DNA from: an uncultured bacterium
Lineage (GTDB): Bacteria > Verrucomicrobiota > Kiritimatiellia > RFP12 > UBA1067
Direction of reading: 5' to 3'
DNA: 34,312 bases
NCBI GenBank assembly: GCA_902799715.1
Contig: CADCBS010000008.1
Coordinates: forward strand, 1 to 34,312
Below are positions 1-6,901 of the stretch, one piece after another (positions within the stretch are counted from its first letter, which is position 1; each line of letters begins with the position of its first letter). The position numbers and the translations under genes are program-made. The notes below the pieces were generated by a model, which was given only the letters and a program-made list of their open reading frames with translations, searched no databases and had not been told where the DNA came from.

Positions 1-1
1 T

Positions 2-1387
2 GAGAATGGCGACGAGACGCAGAAGAAGATTCTTCGCATAGCCGAGAGGCTTGAGGGATGCGTCAGGCAGCCCGGTCTCCACGCCTCCGGGATCGTCATA
101 TCGCGCCGTCCGCTTTCTGAGACATTGCCTGTAATGTCGCGTGAGGAGAATGCTCGGAGGGCTGGCGAGCCTGAGCTCATCACGCAATATGACGGACATT
201 ATGTCGAGCCGATAGGACTCGTAAGGTTTGATATTCTTGGATTGAAGACATTGGCCGTCCAGAAGTACTGCGTGAACCTGATCAAGGAGCGGAAAGGATG
301 GGTGGTCGATCTCGACAAGATCCCGTATGACGAACCTGAAACGATGGAGGTCTTTGCAAGGGGCGATACTGAGCATATTTTCCAGTTCGAGTCCGACGGA
401 ATGAAACGCTGGCTCAAGGCGCTCAAGCCGAAATGCGTTGATGACCTCGTGGCCATGAACGCTCTGTACCGTCCGGGGCCAATAGCATGCATCCCTACGT
501 TCGTGCGGCGCAAGAACGGCGAGGAGCTAGTCACATACGACCATCCTCTCATGGAGGATGATCTGCGCGAGACATACGGCGTTACCATCTATCAGGAGCA
601 GATCATGATACTCTCACGGAAGCTGGCCGGTTTCACGCGTAGCGAGTCGGACAAGCTGCGCAAGGCGATGGGCAAGAAGCGACTCGACATCATGGAAGAG
701 ATGAAGGTCAAGTTCGTAGAAGGCTGTCTCGCCAACCAGGCCTATCTCAAGGCGCATTATCCAGAGGAGTTCATGGTCGCCTTGATGGAGAGTGAATATG
801 CGAATGGAATAAAAATCCGCGACTACATAAGCGAGGCACGAGCCAAAGGTATCAGATTATACTCTACGGTTGATTGTGATAAGATTGATTGGAGCCGCCT
901 TGATAAAACGGGTGGGTTAACTGTTTTGGAAATGCCGTGTGATGACGACGATAATTCTTGGCGAGGTGTTTTGCGCGGAGCTTATGAATGGGCGAAAAAG
1001 CGAAACGGCACAAAAATCGTCTCGTACTACTCAATGCGCAAATGCCGAGATGAGATCGTGAAAGATGCTGTCGCAGATGGACAATATCTCAACTTCAATG
1101 ATACACCTGCAATAGAAGTCAACAGGTTGTGCGATGTGGTCGATGATCAAAACTCCATTCTTGGAAAATGTTGGCATAAGCATAGTAAGGATCGAAAGCG
1201 CTTTGTGCGTGTTGGTCTGGTGATAGTAGATTGTCTTCAATTGGCAACGATTGAAGGTGAGCGATCTGCGAATAAGGCTGACAAGGATGCGTCCATCCTG
1301 TACCGCCTTGCTCAGATGGCATACGAACGGTATCTCCAAGTCGTTGTCTTATCGCGGAAACCTCGCGGAGACCGGGTTATGGTATAA
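2..1387 (+). pseudogene. Chimeric DnaE fragment joined to a DnaB-like RecA domain (5' truncated by window)
   Basis: The frame is open from base 2, so the gene starts outside the window. Up to about base 850 it reads as the polymerase III alpha subunit: HASGIVIS, VRFDILGLKTL, HIFQFESDGM, ALYRPGP, GVTIYQEQIM and AYLKAHYPEEFM are recognisable DnaE blocks. Around bases 734-742 the protein jumps from KFVEGCLANQ straight to AYLKAHYP, omitting the roughly 40 residues (including the FNKSHAAAY block) that DnaE normally has there. From about base 885 the protein instead follows the DnaB RecA-like core: DKTGGL, then VSYYSMRK, FNDTPAIEV, the Walker B-like VGLVIVDCLQLA (1211-1246) and VVVLSRKPRGD. The Walker A position (about 938-961) reads CDDDDNSW, so the P-loop lysine is missing. 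The DnaB-like half is visibly more AT-rich. Neither half could perform its usual enzymatic role as seen; a decayed recombinant is most likely, though a structural role cannot be excluded. Confidence 0.7.
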
Positions 1388-1388
1388 T
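1380..1388 (+). promoter_or_regulatory. Extended -10 promoter for the gene at 1396
   Basis: TGGTATAAT is a perfect extended -10 (TGn plus TATAAT at 1383-1388). Only 7 bases separate it from the ATG at 1396, so transcription should start at or next to the start codon, giving a leaderless mRNA. No convincing -35 is visible at the right distance, which is usual for extended -10 promoters. The TAA stop of the preceding chimeric frame lies inside the hexamer. Confidence 0.65.
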
Positions 1389-1395
1389 ATCAACC

Positions 1396-2064
1396 ATGCG
1401 CGGCAGACCAAGAAAGAACATGACGGAGGCGGAACGACACGATTTCAGGCTGGAATTGTCGAAGATGTCTCATGCCAGGGCTCGGCGGATCGCGTGGGGC
1501 AAACAGCACAAATCGCCCCCACGCACATCCGCCATGCCGCCGCCGTCGCTGGACGTATTGCGCGATACCTACCAGCGGCGCAACGAATCGTGCGAGGCGA
1601 TGATCCGGCTTGGTTCGATGATTGAAGACATCGAAGCAGCGCACGGAGTCGGCTACAAGTTTGACAAGTACGACGATAGCGGAACCGAGGACAGTTACTT
1701 CATAGATGAAATTGATGCACAGTGGCAAACGGGAATTCGCGGCTTTCTCAAGGATGCGCCCGATTTGCTCGCCGTGTACAAGACGCTCATGCGCTACAAG
1801 AAACTGTCGGCAGACTTCCGCGATGCAATCGAACTTTACGATCCCAACCCTGCCTCGCTCGTGTTCGATGGCCCGGATGAGCCGTGGCTCGTCCCCATCC
1901 GCGAACGTGTACACAAGTTGCTGGATGGCTGCGGGCGGTCGTTTCGCGAGCTGGCGGCGAGGATTGCGGAGTTTGGACAACAACCGGGGCTTCGCCCCGA
2001 ACCCCGCCTTGTAGGCGCAGGAAGCCGTTCCACCGTCGATGCCGGCAGGAGGCGCGGCGCATGA
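1396..2064 (+). CDS. Unknown protein co-transcribed with the RAYT transposase
   Basis: 222 residues, no family recognised. The N-terminus starts with RGRPRKN, an AT-hook-like basic stretch that may bind DNA, followed by a basic segment to about residue 45. The middle (about 55-190) is acidic and looks largely helical. The last ~30 residues (QQPGLRPEPRL onward) are encoded by a GC-rich hairpin-containing stretch and look like translated repeat sequence rather than a folded domain. ATG 1396 is chosen because the extended -10 ends 7 bases upstream; no Shine-Dalgarno is present, consistent with leaderless initiation. Its stop overlaps the next start as ATGA (2061-2064), so the two genes are very probably translated together. 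A DNA-binding partner or regulator of the transposase is a guess from position only. Confidence 0.6.
   Translation: MRGRPRKNMTEAERHDFRLELSKMSHARARRIAWGKQHKSPPRTSAMPPPSLDVLRDTYQRRNESCEAMIRLGSMIEDIEAAHGVGYKFDKYDDSGTEDSYFIDEIDAQWQTGIRGFLKDAPDLLAVYKTLMRYKKLSADFRDAIELYDPNPASLVFDGPDEPWLVPIRERVHKLLDGCGRSFRELAARIAEFGQQPGLRPEPRLVGAGSRSTVDAGRRRGA
1985..1999. repeat. Short GC-rich hairpin, possibly REP-like
   Basis: CGGGGC / GCCCCG arms (1985-1990 and 1994-1999) around a TTC loop, followed by GAACCCCGCC and a GTAG tetranucleotide at 2011-2014. It lies inside the 3' end of the gene preceding a RAYT transposase. RAYTs act on REP hairpins preceded by a GTAG-type tetranucleotide, so a REP origin is plausible, but only one copy is visible and the GTAG is not placed as in a standard REP. 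Confidence 0.4.
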
Positions 2065-3005
2065 GATTGCAATTCGACAAAGGCGGACGGCGTTTCTTCT
2101 TTCTCACCTTCTGCGTGAGGGGCAGAAAGGCGGTGCTCTCGCGCATCGTGAAGAAGATCGAGCGCGACGGCGAGCCAGGCTACGCCGTTGAACTGACGCC
2201 GGCTGGCGAGGCCATGGCCGCCCTGTGGCGCGGCATCCATGCCAGATGGCCGTTTCTGACTGCGGGCAATTTCATCATCATGCCCGACCATCTGCATTTG
2301 CTGTTGATAGTCGATTACAGCAAGACGCGTGAATTTGACATCCTCGACTGGTTTCAGCATTTCAGGCGAGAAGGGGAAGATTTGCTTGCCCCCTTGATCG
2401 GCGAAAGGGCACCTCTCGTTTGGGAGGATCATTTTTGGCTGTTGCTCGTCAACGCCGGGCGGCCGCTGGCGGCTGTCCGCAAGTATATCAAGATGAATCC
2501 GGCGCGGAAGATGTGGAAGACTCTCAATCCGGATCGCTTTGTCCGCAGAAGCGGGTTGAGACATGCGGTGCTCGATCCGTCGATTTCGTGGACCGCCATT
2601 GGCAACTTGACATTGCTGGCGAATCCGTTTATGTTCCCCGTCCGGCTGACGCGCAAGATGACGGTCGAGCAGCATCTGCCGGAGATAGAGCGGATGATCG
2701 AAAAGGCCCGCCGCGGAATGCTGCCCGTATGCGGATTCCTTTCGCCAGGCGAGAAAGAGCTAGAGCGACGCCTGCGGCAAGAGCCGTTCGCCCGATGGAT
2801 CAAGACTGTCGCGCACGGTCTTCCGCAACGGTTTGATCCGACGGTCGAGGATTCGCGGTTCCTTGCAGACGGCCGCCAGTTGATTCTCAGCTCGTTCCCA
2901 AGCGATGTACCGGTATTCCCCGTAAACTACGACAACTGCCATCTGATGAACGCAAGGAACGAGGCGTTGTGCAGAATGGCGACTGGGGAGGAAGAGGAAT
3001 GGTGA
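2061..3005 (+). CDS. REP-associated tyrosine transposase-like protein (Y1/HUH family) with C-terminal extension
   Basis: 314 residues. The HUH metal-binding motif is visible as MPDHLHLLL (His77, His79). The likely nucleophile is Tyr142 in YIKMNP, the position of the Y1 tyrosine in TnpA_REP proteins. The intervening WEDHFW segment also fits the family. Such enzymes cut and rejoin single-stranded DNA at REP hairpins, typically as single-copy domesticated genes. Residues from about 170 on form an extension not needed for the Y1 fold; it contains SPGEKELERRL and ADGRQLILSSFP, a pattern I associate with accessory C-terminal regions of RAYT-like proteins, but I cannot name a domain. The start is ATG 2061, overlapping the previous stop; the frame is open further upstream (to 1884) but that part lies under the preceding gene. 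No inverted terminal repeats of an insertion sequence are evident. Confidence 0.8.
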   Translation: MRLQFDKGGRRFFFLTFCVRGRKAVLSRIVKKIERDGEPGYAVELTPAGEAMAALWRGIHARWPFLTAGNFIIMPDHLHLLLIVDYSKTREFDILDWFQHFRREGEDLLAPLIGERAPLVWEDHFWLLLVNAGRPLAAVRKYIKMNPARKMWKTLNPDRFVRRSGLRHAVLDPSISWTAIGNLTLLANPFMFPVRLTRKMTVEQHLPEIERMIEKARRGMLPVCGFLSPGEKELERRLRQEPFARWIKTVAHGLPQRFDPTVEDSRFLADGRQLILSSFPSDVPVFPVNYDNCHLMNARNEALCRMATGEEEEW

Positions 3006-3016
3006 TTTTGTGTCTC

Positions 3017-3032
3017 ACGCAGAGACGCAGAG
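3017..3032. repeat. Tandem 8-mer ACGCAGAG x2
   Basis: Two perfect head-to-tail copies of ACGCAGAG (3017-3024, 3025-3032), preceded by TCTC and followed by purine-rich AAAGAAAG, in the 66-base gap between the RAYT gene and the AT-rich gene at 3072. I recall ACGCAGAG-type runs as dispersed intergenic repeats in PVC and some other genomes, but dispersal cannot be shown from this window. It may mark the boundary of an inserted segment. Confidence 0.5.
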
Positions 3033-3071
3033 AAAGAAAGTAATGATAACAACAAAAGAGAGGATGAGAAA

Positions 3072-3935
3072 GTGAATTCATACCATTATGGAAATCCCAA
3101 CAATTCTGCTTCATGGGAACATGCGACAAGCATTTTCGCGGCCCATGCGTCGGTTAATAGCAAGAAGACATCGTCATTGCCATTAGTACAATTTTGGAAG
3201 CCAAATCGTAGCACGAGAGGCTTGTCAAAAATGGCAGAGGTTTTTCTTGAAAAGTGCGGGCTACCATTAAATTTAGGCGAACCAAAGTTTTGCTTTGAAT
3301 ATCCTGTGCCCGTAAATGGTGGTAAGGGAAAGGCTTCAATGACGGATTTGATGATACTTGCCGATAACTATGCAATAGCGATAGAGGCAAAGTGGACGGA
3401 ATGTAAACATAAGTACGAGTTTATCGGGGATTGGGAAAACTCTGGCGACGCAGTAAATCACAAAAAGGTTTTGAATGGGTGGATTGCATACATTGATGAA
3501 TATCTTAAAGATCGGGGGTGTAAGCTGAAAATGAAAAATGCCGAAGCGATAAAAGAGATACCGTATCAGTTATTGCACAGGGTCGCATCCGCGTGTCATG
3601 CCGCAAACGAAGGGAACAAGGCAACTGCGGTTGTTGTGTATCACCTGTTTTATGATTCTGGTAAAGGTGGAACAGAATCCGCTATGAGTAATAATTATAA
3701 GAATAAACTCGGGGAATGGTTTTCAATGATGTTTGAGCCGGCCGATGAAAGGGAACTTCCAATCGCTTTCCATGTCATATTGACTGAAGTTAAGTTGCCG
3801 TCGAATGACTCTGATGTTGGAAAACGTTTTGCCGACCTAAAAAGGAGAGATTATAACGACATTTTTCTGTTGATGCAGGATAAAGATGTATATTCTTTTG
3901 AGTCGTGTGTCCGCGTGGGGAATGGCAATCCCTGA
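3072..3935 (+). CDS. Probable PD-(D/E)XK nuclease-like protein
   Basis: 287 residues. The segment TDLMILADNYAIAIEAKW carries Asp92 followed after 12 residues by Glu105-Ala-Lys107, the D...ExK signature of PD-(D/E)XK nucleases on two hydrophobic strands; acidic residues in the helix MAEVFLEKC (about 54-62) fit the extra glutamate often found in the first helix. Restriction-like and DNA-repair nucleases share this fold, so a defence or mobile-element function is possible, but the specific family is not recognised and no methyltransferase is nearby. The start is GTG 3072 with AGAGGA 7 bases upstream. The gene is strikingly AT-rich, with many ATT, AAA and GAT codons, in contrast with the core genes after 5000, which points to recent transfer. 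No partner gene overlaps it; a hairpin follows at 3962. Confidence 0.55.
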   Translation: MNSYHYGNPNNSASWEHATSIFAAHASVNSKKTSSLPLVQFWKPNRSTRGLSKMAEVFLEKCGLPLNLGEPKFCFEYPVPVNGGKGKASMTDLMILADNYAIAIEAKWTECKHKYEFIGDWENSGDAVNHKKVLNGWIAYIDEYLKDRGCKLKMKNAEAIKEIPYQLLHRVASACHAANEGNKATAVVVYHLFYDSGKGGTESAMSNNYKNKLGEWFSMMFEPADERELPIAFHVILTEVKLPSNDSDVGKRFADLKRRDYNDIFLLMQDKDVYSFESCVRVGNGNP

Positions 3936-3961
3936 CCATCCATTCAAACTTTGACCACTGC

Positions 3962-3993
3962 CAAGCCCCTAAATCGCAAGGTTTCGGGGCTTG
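3962..3993 (+). terminator. Hairpin after the nuclease-like gene, probable terminator
   Basis: Arms CAAGCCCC (3962-3969) and GGGGCTTG (3986-3993) pair perfectly over 8 bases with a 16-base loop that can pair further as AAA/TTT. A weak T-rich tail (GTGTTTT) follows to 4002. It separates the AT-rich gene from the sigma-54 promoter that begins at 4002. Confidence 0.6.
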
Positions 3994-4001
3994 AGGTGTT
4001 T

Positions 4002-4017
4002 TGGCACGGAGATTGCT
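4002..4017 (+). promoter_or_regulatory. Sigma-54 (RpoN) -24/-12 promoter
   Basis: TGGCACG-GAGA-TTGCT (4002-4017) matches the sigma-54 consensus TGGCACG-N4-TTGCW without mismatch; the GG (4003-4004) and GC (4015-4016) are exactly 10 bases apart. Transcription would start near 4028, directly before the ATG at 4031. Sigma-54 promoters need an AAA+ enhancer-binding activator; no such gene lies in the window and no activator site was identified. Confidence 0.75.
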
Positions 4018-4030
4018 ATTGTAATTGTGT

Positions 4031-4780
4031 ATGAAAACAGAGAATGAGATTACGGTGCGGATGGAATCATGCGGCGGGTGCCGGGTTGAGAAGATGCCGC
4101 TGGTTGAAATGAAGGACACGCTCGACAACGGGGGGCGCGTCACGTTGCTGATACGCCACGCGGAGCGTCCGCCGCTCGATCCGGGCGACAGGACTTTCGG
4201 AGCGAGCCTGTCGCTCACGGGAAACGGCTGGCGCTGGGCGCGCTGCTTCGGCTTGATGCTGGCGAACAACCTCCTGCCAAAGTCTGTCGCTTTCTATGCA
4301 AGCGAGACGTTCCGCACACTGCAGACGGCATGTGCGATGGCAATGGGACTTGACCTCGTCGGAACAGGCCAGTCAATCGAGCGCAAGGTGCGGCTTGATC
4401 CGATTCTCGGAGGCGAGTCGCCGTTCTTCGGCGCAGTTGAAGAGCGGATGGCACTCGCGGCGGAAGGATGCTACCGCGAGCGCCTGAACGATTACTTCCG
4501 CACCGGGACACAGCAGGGATTCAAGCCTTTGAAGCCCGCAGCCGATCTCATGGAGCGGCATCTGGACGGCCTGCACGACAAGGACTGGCCGCTCGTCGTG
4601 GCAGTCACGCACGACATCAACGTCGCGGCGTTCCTCGCGGCACGCGGCGTCGTGGAATCCTTCACGGACGAGACATGGCCGGACTATCTCGAAGCCGCCG
4701 CCATCATCAAGAAAGCGGATGGAGAAGCAAAGTACATCTACTTCCGCTGGAACCAAGATATGGGCGCAATCAGTTTCTGA
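4031..4780 (+). CDS. Histidine phosphatase (phosphoglycerate-mutase-like) family protein
   Basis: 249 residues. The RHG-type motif appears as [10 protein letters not shown] with the probable phospho-accepting His43; Arg95 in [10 protein letters not shown] and His194 in AVTHDIN fit the other active-site residues of the branch 1 histidine phosphatase superfamily. A SLTGNGW segment fits the family's usual 'LT..G..qA' region. The substrate cannot be told; SixA-like, sugar-phosphate or broad phosphatase activity are all possible. An N-terminal CGGC (residues 14-17) precedes the domain and is not part of the usual fold. ATG 4031 is preferred over the TTG six bases earlier because the latter would lie upstream of the predicted start of the sigma-54 transcript. 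No Shine-Dalgarno is close to the ATG. The gene appears monocistronic between the hairpin at 3962 and the promoter at 4980. Confidence 0.8.
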   Translation: MKTENEITVRMESCGGCRVEKMPLVEMKDTLDNGGRVTLLIRHAERPPLDPGDRTFGASLSLTGNGWRWARCFGLMLANNLLPKSVAFYASETFRTLQTACAMAMGLDLVGTGQSIERKVRLDPILGGESPFFGAVEERMALAAEGCYRERLNDYFRTGTQQGFKPLKPAADLMERHLDGLHDKDWPLVVAVTHDINVAAFLAARGVVESFTDETWPDYLEAAAIIKKADGEAKYIYFRWNQDMGAISF

Positions 4781-4948
4781 AAAGGATGGAAGGGGGACGG
4801 CGGGAACGAACGACACCATCGACGCCGGCATGGCCGGCCGCATTCGACCGCAAAGGACCCGGCGACACCGGCGGAGCCGCCCGGACGGCACGGGCGGGTG
4901 GCGCCAGCCGGGATGCGGAAGGAATCGCCCGATGGGAGAAAGGCGCGG

Positions 4949-4997
4949 CGGACGCCCCGTCTGGGCATGGTTTAAAATGTTGGGACGGGGGCGTCCG
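4949..4997. repeat. Long imperfect inverted repeat overlapping a promoter
   Basis: CGGACGCCCCGTC (4949-4961) pairs with GACGGGGGCGTCCG (4984-4997), 13 base pairs with one bulged G and a 22-base AT-containing loop. The right arm covers the -35/spacer of the promoter for the SEC-C gene at 5017. It could be an operator, or the RNA hairpin ending transcripts from the phosphatase gene, though no T-run follows. The rest of the 236-base gap (4781-4948) holds nothing else I recognise. Confidence 0.55.
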
Positions 4998-5009
4998 ATA
5001 TGGTAGACT
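4980..5009 (+). promoter_or_regulatory. Promoter for the SEC-C/HAD/nth operon, likely leaderless
   Basis: Extended -10 TGG-TAGACT (5001-5009) with a weaker -35 TTGGGA (4980-4985), spacer 18. The hexamer ends exactly 7 bases before ATG 5017, the same geometry as at 1380-1396, so the transcript should begin at or beside the start codon. Confidence 0.55.
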
Positions 5010-5016
5010 CTTTGAC

Positions 5017-5523
5017 ATGAATGCTACGGAACTTTGCCCGTGCGCCTCGGGCAGGAATTATGGCGCATGCTGCGGGCCGGTGCTGTCCGGCGCCGTGAAA
5101 GCCGAAACGGCGGAAGCGCTGATGCGGGCCAGATACTCCGCATACGCCACGCACAACGTGGATTTCCTGTATGAATCCGCCGGCCCGGAGACGCGGGCGG
5201 AGTTCGACCGCAAGACGTGCATGGAGTGGTCGGAGTCCGCAGAATGGCACGGGCTCGAAGTGACGCGGACCGAAGCCGGCGGCAAGGACGACGAGGAAGG
5301 AGTCGTCGAGTTCACGGCCAAGTACGCTGTGAACGGCAAGGAGTGCGTGCACAGGGAGCGCGCCAAGTTCGCCCGCATCGACGGCGAGTGGCGGTTCATC
5401 GACGGCGACATCGAGGGCCAGACCCCGATCAGGCGCGAAACCCCGAAGATCGGCCGCAACGATCCCTGCCCGTGCGGCTCCGGCCGCAAGTACAAGAAGT
5501 GCTGCGGACGGAACGACGCATGA
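5017..5523 (+). CDS. YchJ-like protein with two SEC-C zinc motifs
   Basis: 168 residues. A SEC-C motif lies at each end: [13 protein letters not shown] (Cys7, Cys9, Cys18, Cys19) and [13 protein letters not shown] near the C-terminus. Between them is an NTF2-like/YchJ middle domain with typical [11 protein letters not shown] and GEWRFIDG blocks. This two-motif layout is that of the UPF0225/YchJ family; SEC-C motifs bind zinc and in SecA contact SecB and ribosomes, but the role of YchJ-like proteins is not established. The first gene of a close-packed operon; its stop overlaps the next start as ATGA. Confidence 0.85.
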   Translation: MNATELCPCASGRNYGACCGPVLSGAVKAETAEALMRARYSAYATHNVDFLYESAGPETRAEFDRKTCMEWSESAEWHGLEVTRTEAGGKDDEEGVVEFTAKYAVNGKECVHRERAKFARIDGEWRFIDGDIEGQTPIRRETPKIGRNDPCPCGSGRKYKKCCGRNDA

Positions 5524-6173
5524 AGCCGGCCGCATTCTTCTTCGATCTGGACGGCACGCTCGTCGACACCGAGGGTCTGTGGGCGCAGGCCATAGCCGAC
5601 GCGCTCGCCGACCGCGGCGTGTCCGTGACGCGCGAGGCGATGCTTTCGCTCGTGCTGGGCAGGTCGTGGATAGACATACACGCAACGCTGCAGGACGAGT
5701 TTCCCTCGATAGAGCGCGTTCCCGCGACGAAAGCGGCCGAAATCCTGCGTCCGTACTATCTGCGCCTGACCTCCGATCCCCAAAGCGTGGTGATACGCTC
5801 GAGCGTGGAGTTCCTGAAGCGCGCGGCGAAGATCGCGCCCTGCGCGATCGTCTCCGGCTCGCCGCACGCCGACGTGCAGGCCGCGGCGGAGACGTGCGGA
5901 ATCGCCCATCTGCTTTCTTTCGTGCTGGGCGCGGAAGACTACGGGCGCGGCAAGCCGGCGCCAGACGGCTACCTGAAGGCGGCGTCGATGATGGACGTGG
6001 ACGCGTCGGAATGCGTCGTGGTGGAGGATTCCTCCGCGGGCGTGCGCGCCGGGCGCGCGGCCGGAATGCGTGTGGTGGGCCTGCGCAGGCAGGATGCCGC
6101 GCCCCAGGACCTTTCCGGGTGCGAATGGCTGGTGGACGACCTTTCGGAACTCGATTTGAATGTTGTATTCTGA
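5520..6173 (+). CDS. HAD-superfamily hydrolase (beta-phosphoglucomutase-like)
   Basis: 217 residues, full length for the family. Motif I is [13 protein letters not shown] (Asp9 nucleophile, Asp11 acid/base), followed by an alpha-helical cap; motif II is IVSGS, motif III the lysine of RGKPAPDGY, and motif [15 protein letters not shown]. These fit the phosphatase/phosphoglucomutase subgroup acting on small phosphorylated metabolites; the substrate cannot be predicted. ATG 5520 overlaps the previous stop by 4 bases, and the 3' end overlaps nth by 14 bases, so it is translationally embedded in the operon. Confidence 0.85.
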   Translation: MKPAAFFFDLDGTLVDTEGLWAQAIADALADRGVSVTREAMLSLVLGRSWIDIHATLQDEFPSIERVPATKAAEILRPYYLRLTSDPQSVVIRSSVEFLKRAAKIAPCAIVSGSPHADVQAAAETCGIAHLLSFVLGAEDYGRGKPAPDGYLKAASMMDVDASECVVVEDSSAGVRAGRAAGMRVVGLRRQDAAPQDLSGCEWLVDDLSELDLNVVF

Positions 6174-6894
6174 CATCCCCGCGGCGGTGCGCATCCTGAA
6201 AAGGGAATTCGACGCGCGGACGTCGCCGATAATAGAACTGATAGAGGCGCAGACGCACGATCCGTTCTGCGTGCTCGTAGGCACCATACTTTCCGCGCGC
6301 ACGAAAGACGCCTGCACCGCAGGCGCGGTGCGCCGGCTATTCGCGCGCGCGGCGGAGGCGGCGGGCGGAGCGTCCGGCCCGCCCCTCACCCCGGAGCGGC
6401 TTGCGGCGATCCCGCAGGACGAAATCGAGCGGCTCGTCTATCCCGTGGGCTTCTACCGCGAAAAGGCGCGCCACCTGCACAAGCTGCCGGCGGTCCTGCA
6501 GGAGAAGTTCGGCGGCGTGCTGCCGGACACGGTGGAGGCGCTGTGCGAACTCCCCGGAGTGGGGCGCAAGACGGCGAACCTCACCGTGGCCGTGGGCTTC
6601 GGCAAGCCTGCGATATGCGTGGACGTGCACGTGCACCGCATATCGAACAGGTGGAAGCTGGTCGATACCGGAACGCCATACGAGACGGAGATGGCGCTCC
6701 GCGGGCGCCTCCCCCGCAAATACTGGAAAACATGGAACTCCAACATAGTGTCCTTCGGACAGTCCCGGTGCCTGCCGCGCCGTCCGCGCTGCGCAGGCTG
6801 CCCGCTGTCGGACTACTGCGACGCGCCGGACCGCACGGTTCCGCGCGGCGCGGCGTCCGCGGCGCCGCGGAAGGCTGTCCGCAAGGCGAAGTGA
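6160..6894 (+). CDS. nth: Endonuclease III (DNA glycosylase/AP lyase)
   Basis: 244 residues. Removes oxidised pyrimidines and cleaves the resulting abasic site in base excision repair. The helix-hairpin-helix LPGVGRKTAN carries catalytic Lys137, and Asp155 lies in VDVHVHR. The C-terminal 4Fe-4S cluster ligands are Cys204, Cys211, Cys214 and Cys220 in the canonical C-x6-C-x2-C-x5-C spacing. A short insertion around residues 66-78 (Ala/Gly/Pro-rich) lengthens it compared with typical ~215-residue enzymes. ATG 6160 gives a 14-base overlap with the HAD gene; initiation by coupling is likely. Confidence 0.95.
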   Translation: MLYSDIPAAVRILKREFDARTSPIIELIEAQTHDPFCVLVGTILSARTKDACTAGAVRRLFARAAEAAGGASGPPLTPERLAAIPQDEIERLVYPVGFYREKARHLHKLPAVLQEKFGGVLPDTVEALCELPGVGRKTANLTVAVGFGKPAICVDVHVHRISNRWKLVDTGTPYETEMALRGRLPRKYWKTWNSNIVSFGQSRCLPRRPRCAGCPLSDYCDAPDRTVPRGAASAAPRKAVRKAK

Positions 6895-6901
6895 GACCGC
6901 G

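Noticed and set aside
2-1387. Intein in the DnaE or DnaB part, since both are common intein hosts
   Set aside because: No intein splice-site blocks (N-terminal Cys/Ser block, C-terminal HN followed by Cys/Ser/Thr) were seen, and the sequence at the junction matches DnaB rather than a splicing or homing domain.
2061-3005. Complete IS200/IS605-type element
   Set aside because: The protein is a Y1 family member, but there is no TnpB, no element ends were recognised, and the gene is in an operon with another protein, which fits a RAYT better.
3962-3993. Attachment-site core of an integrated element
   Set aside because: The hairpin has a plausible terminator layout and there is no integrase or second copy in the window.
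4025-4780. TTG 4025 as the start of the histidine phosphatase
   Set aside because: It would lie upstream of the transcript start expected from the sigma-54 promoter; ATG 4031 in the same frame is the better choice.
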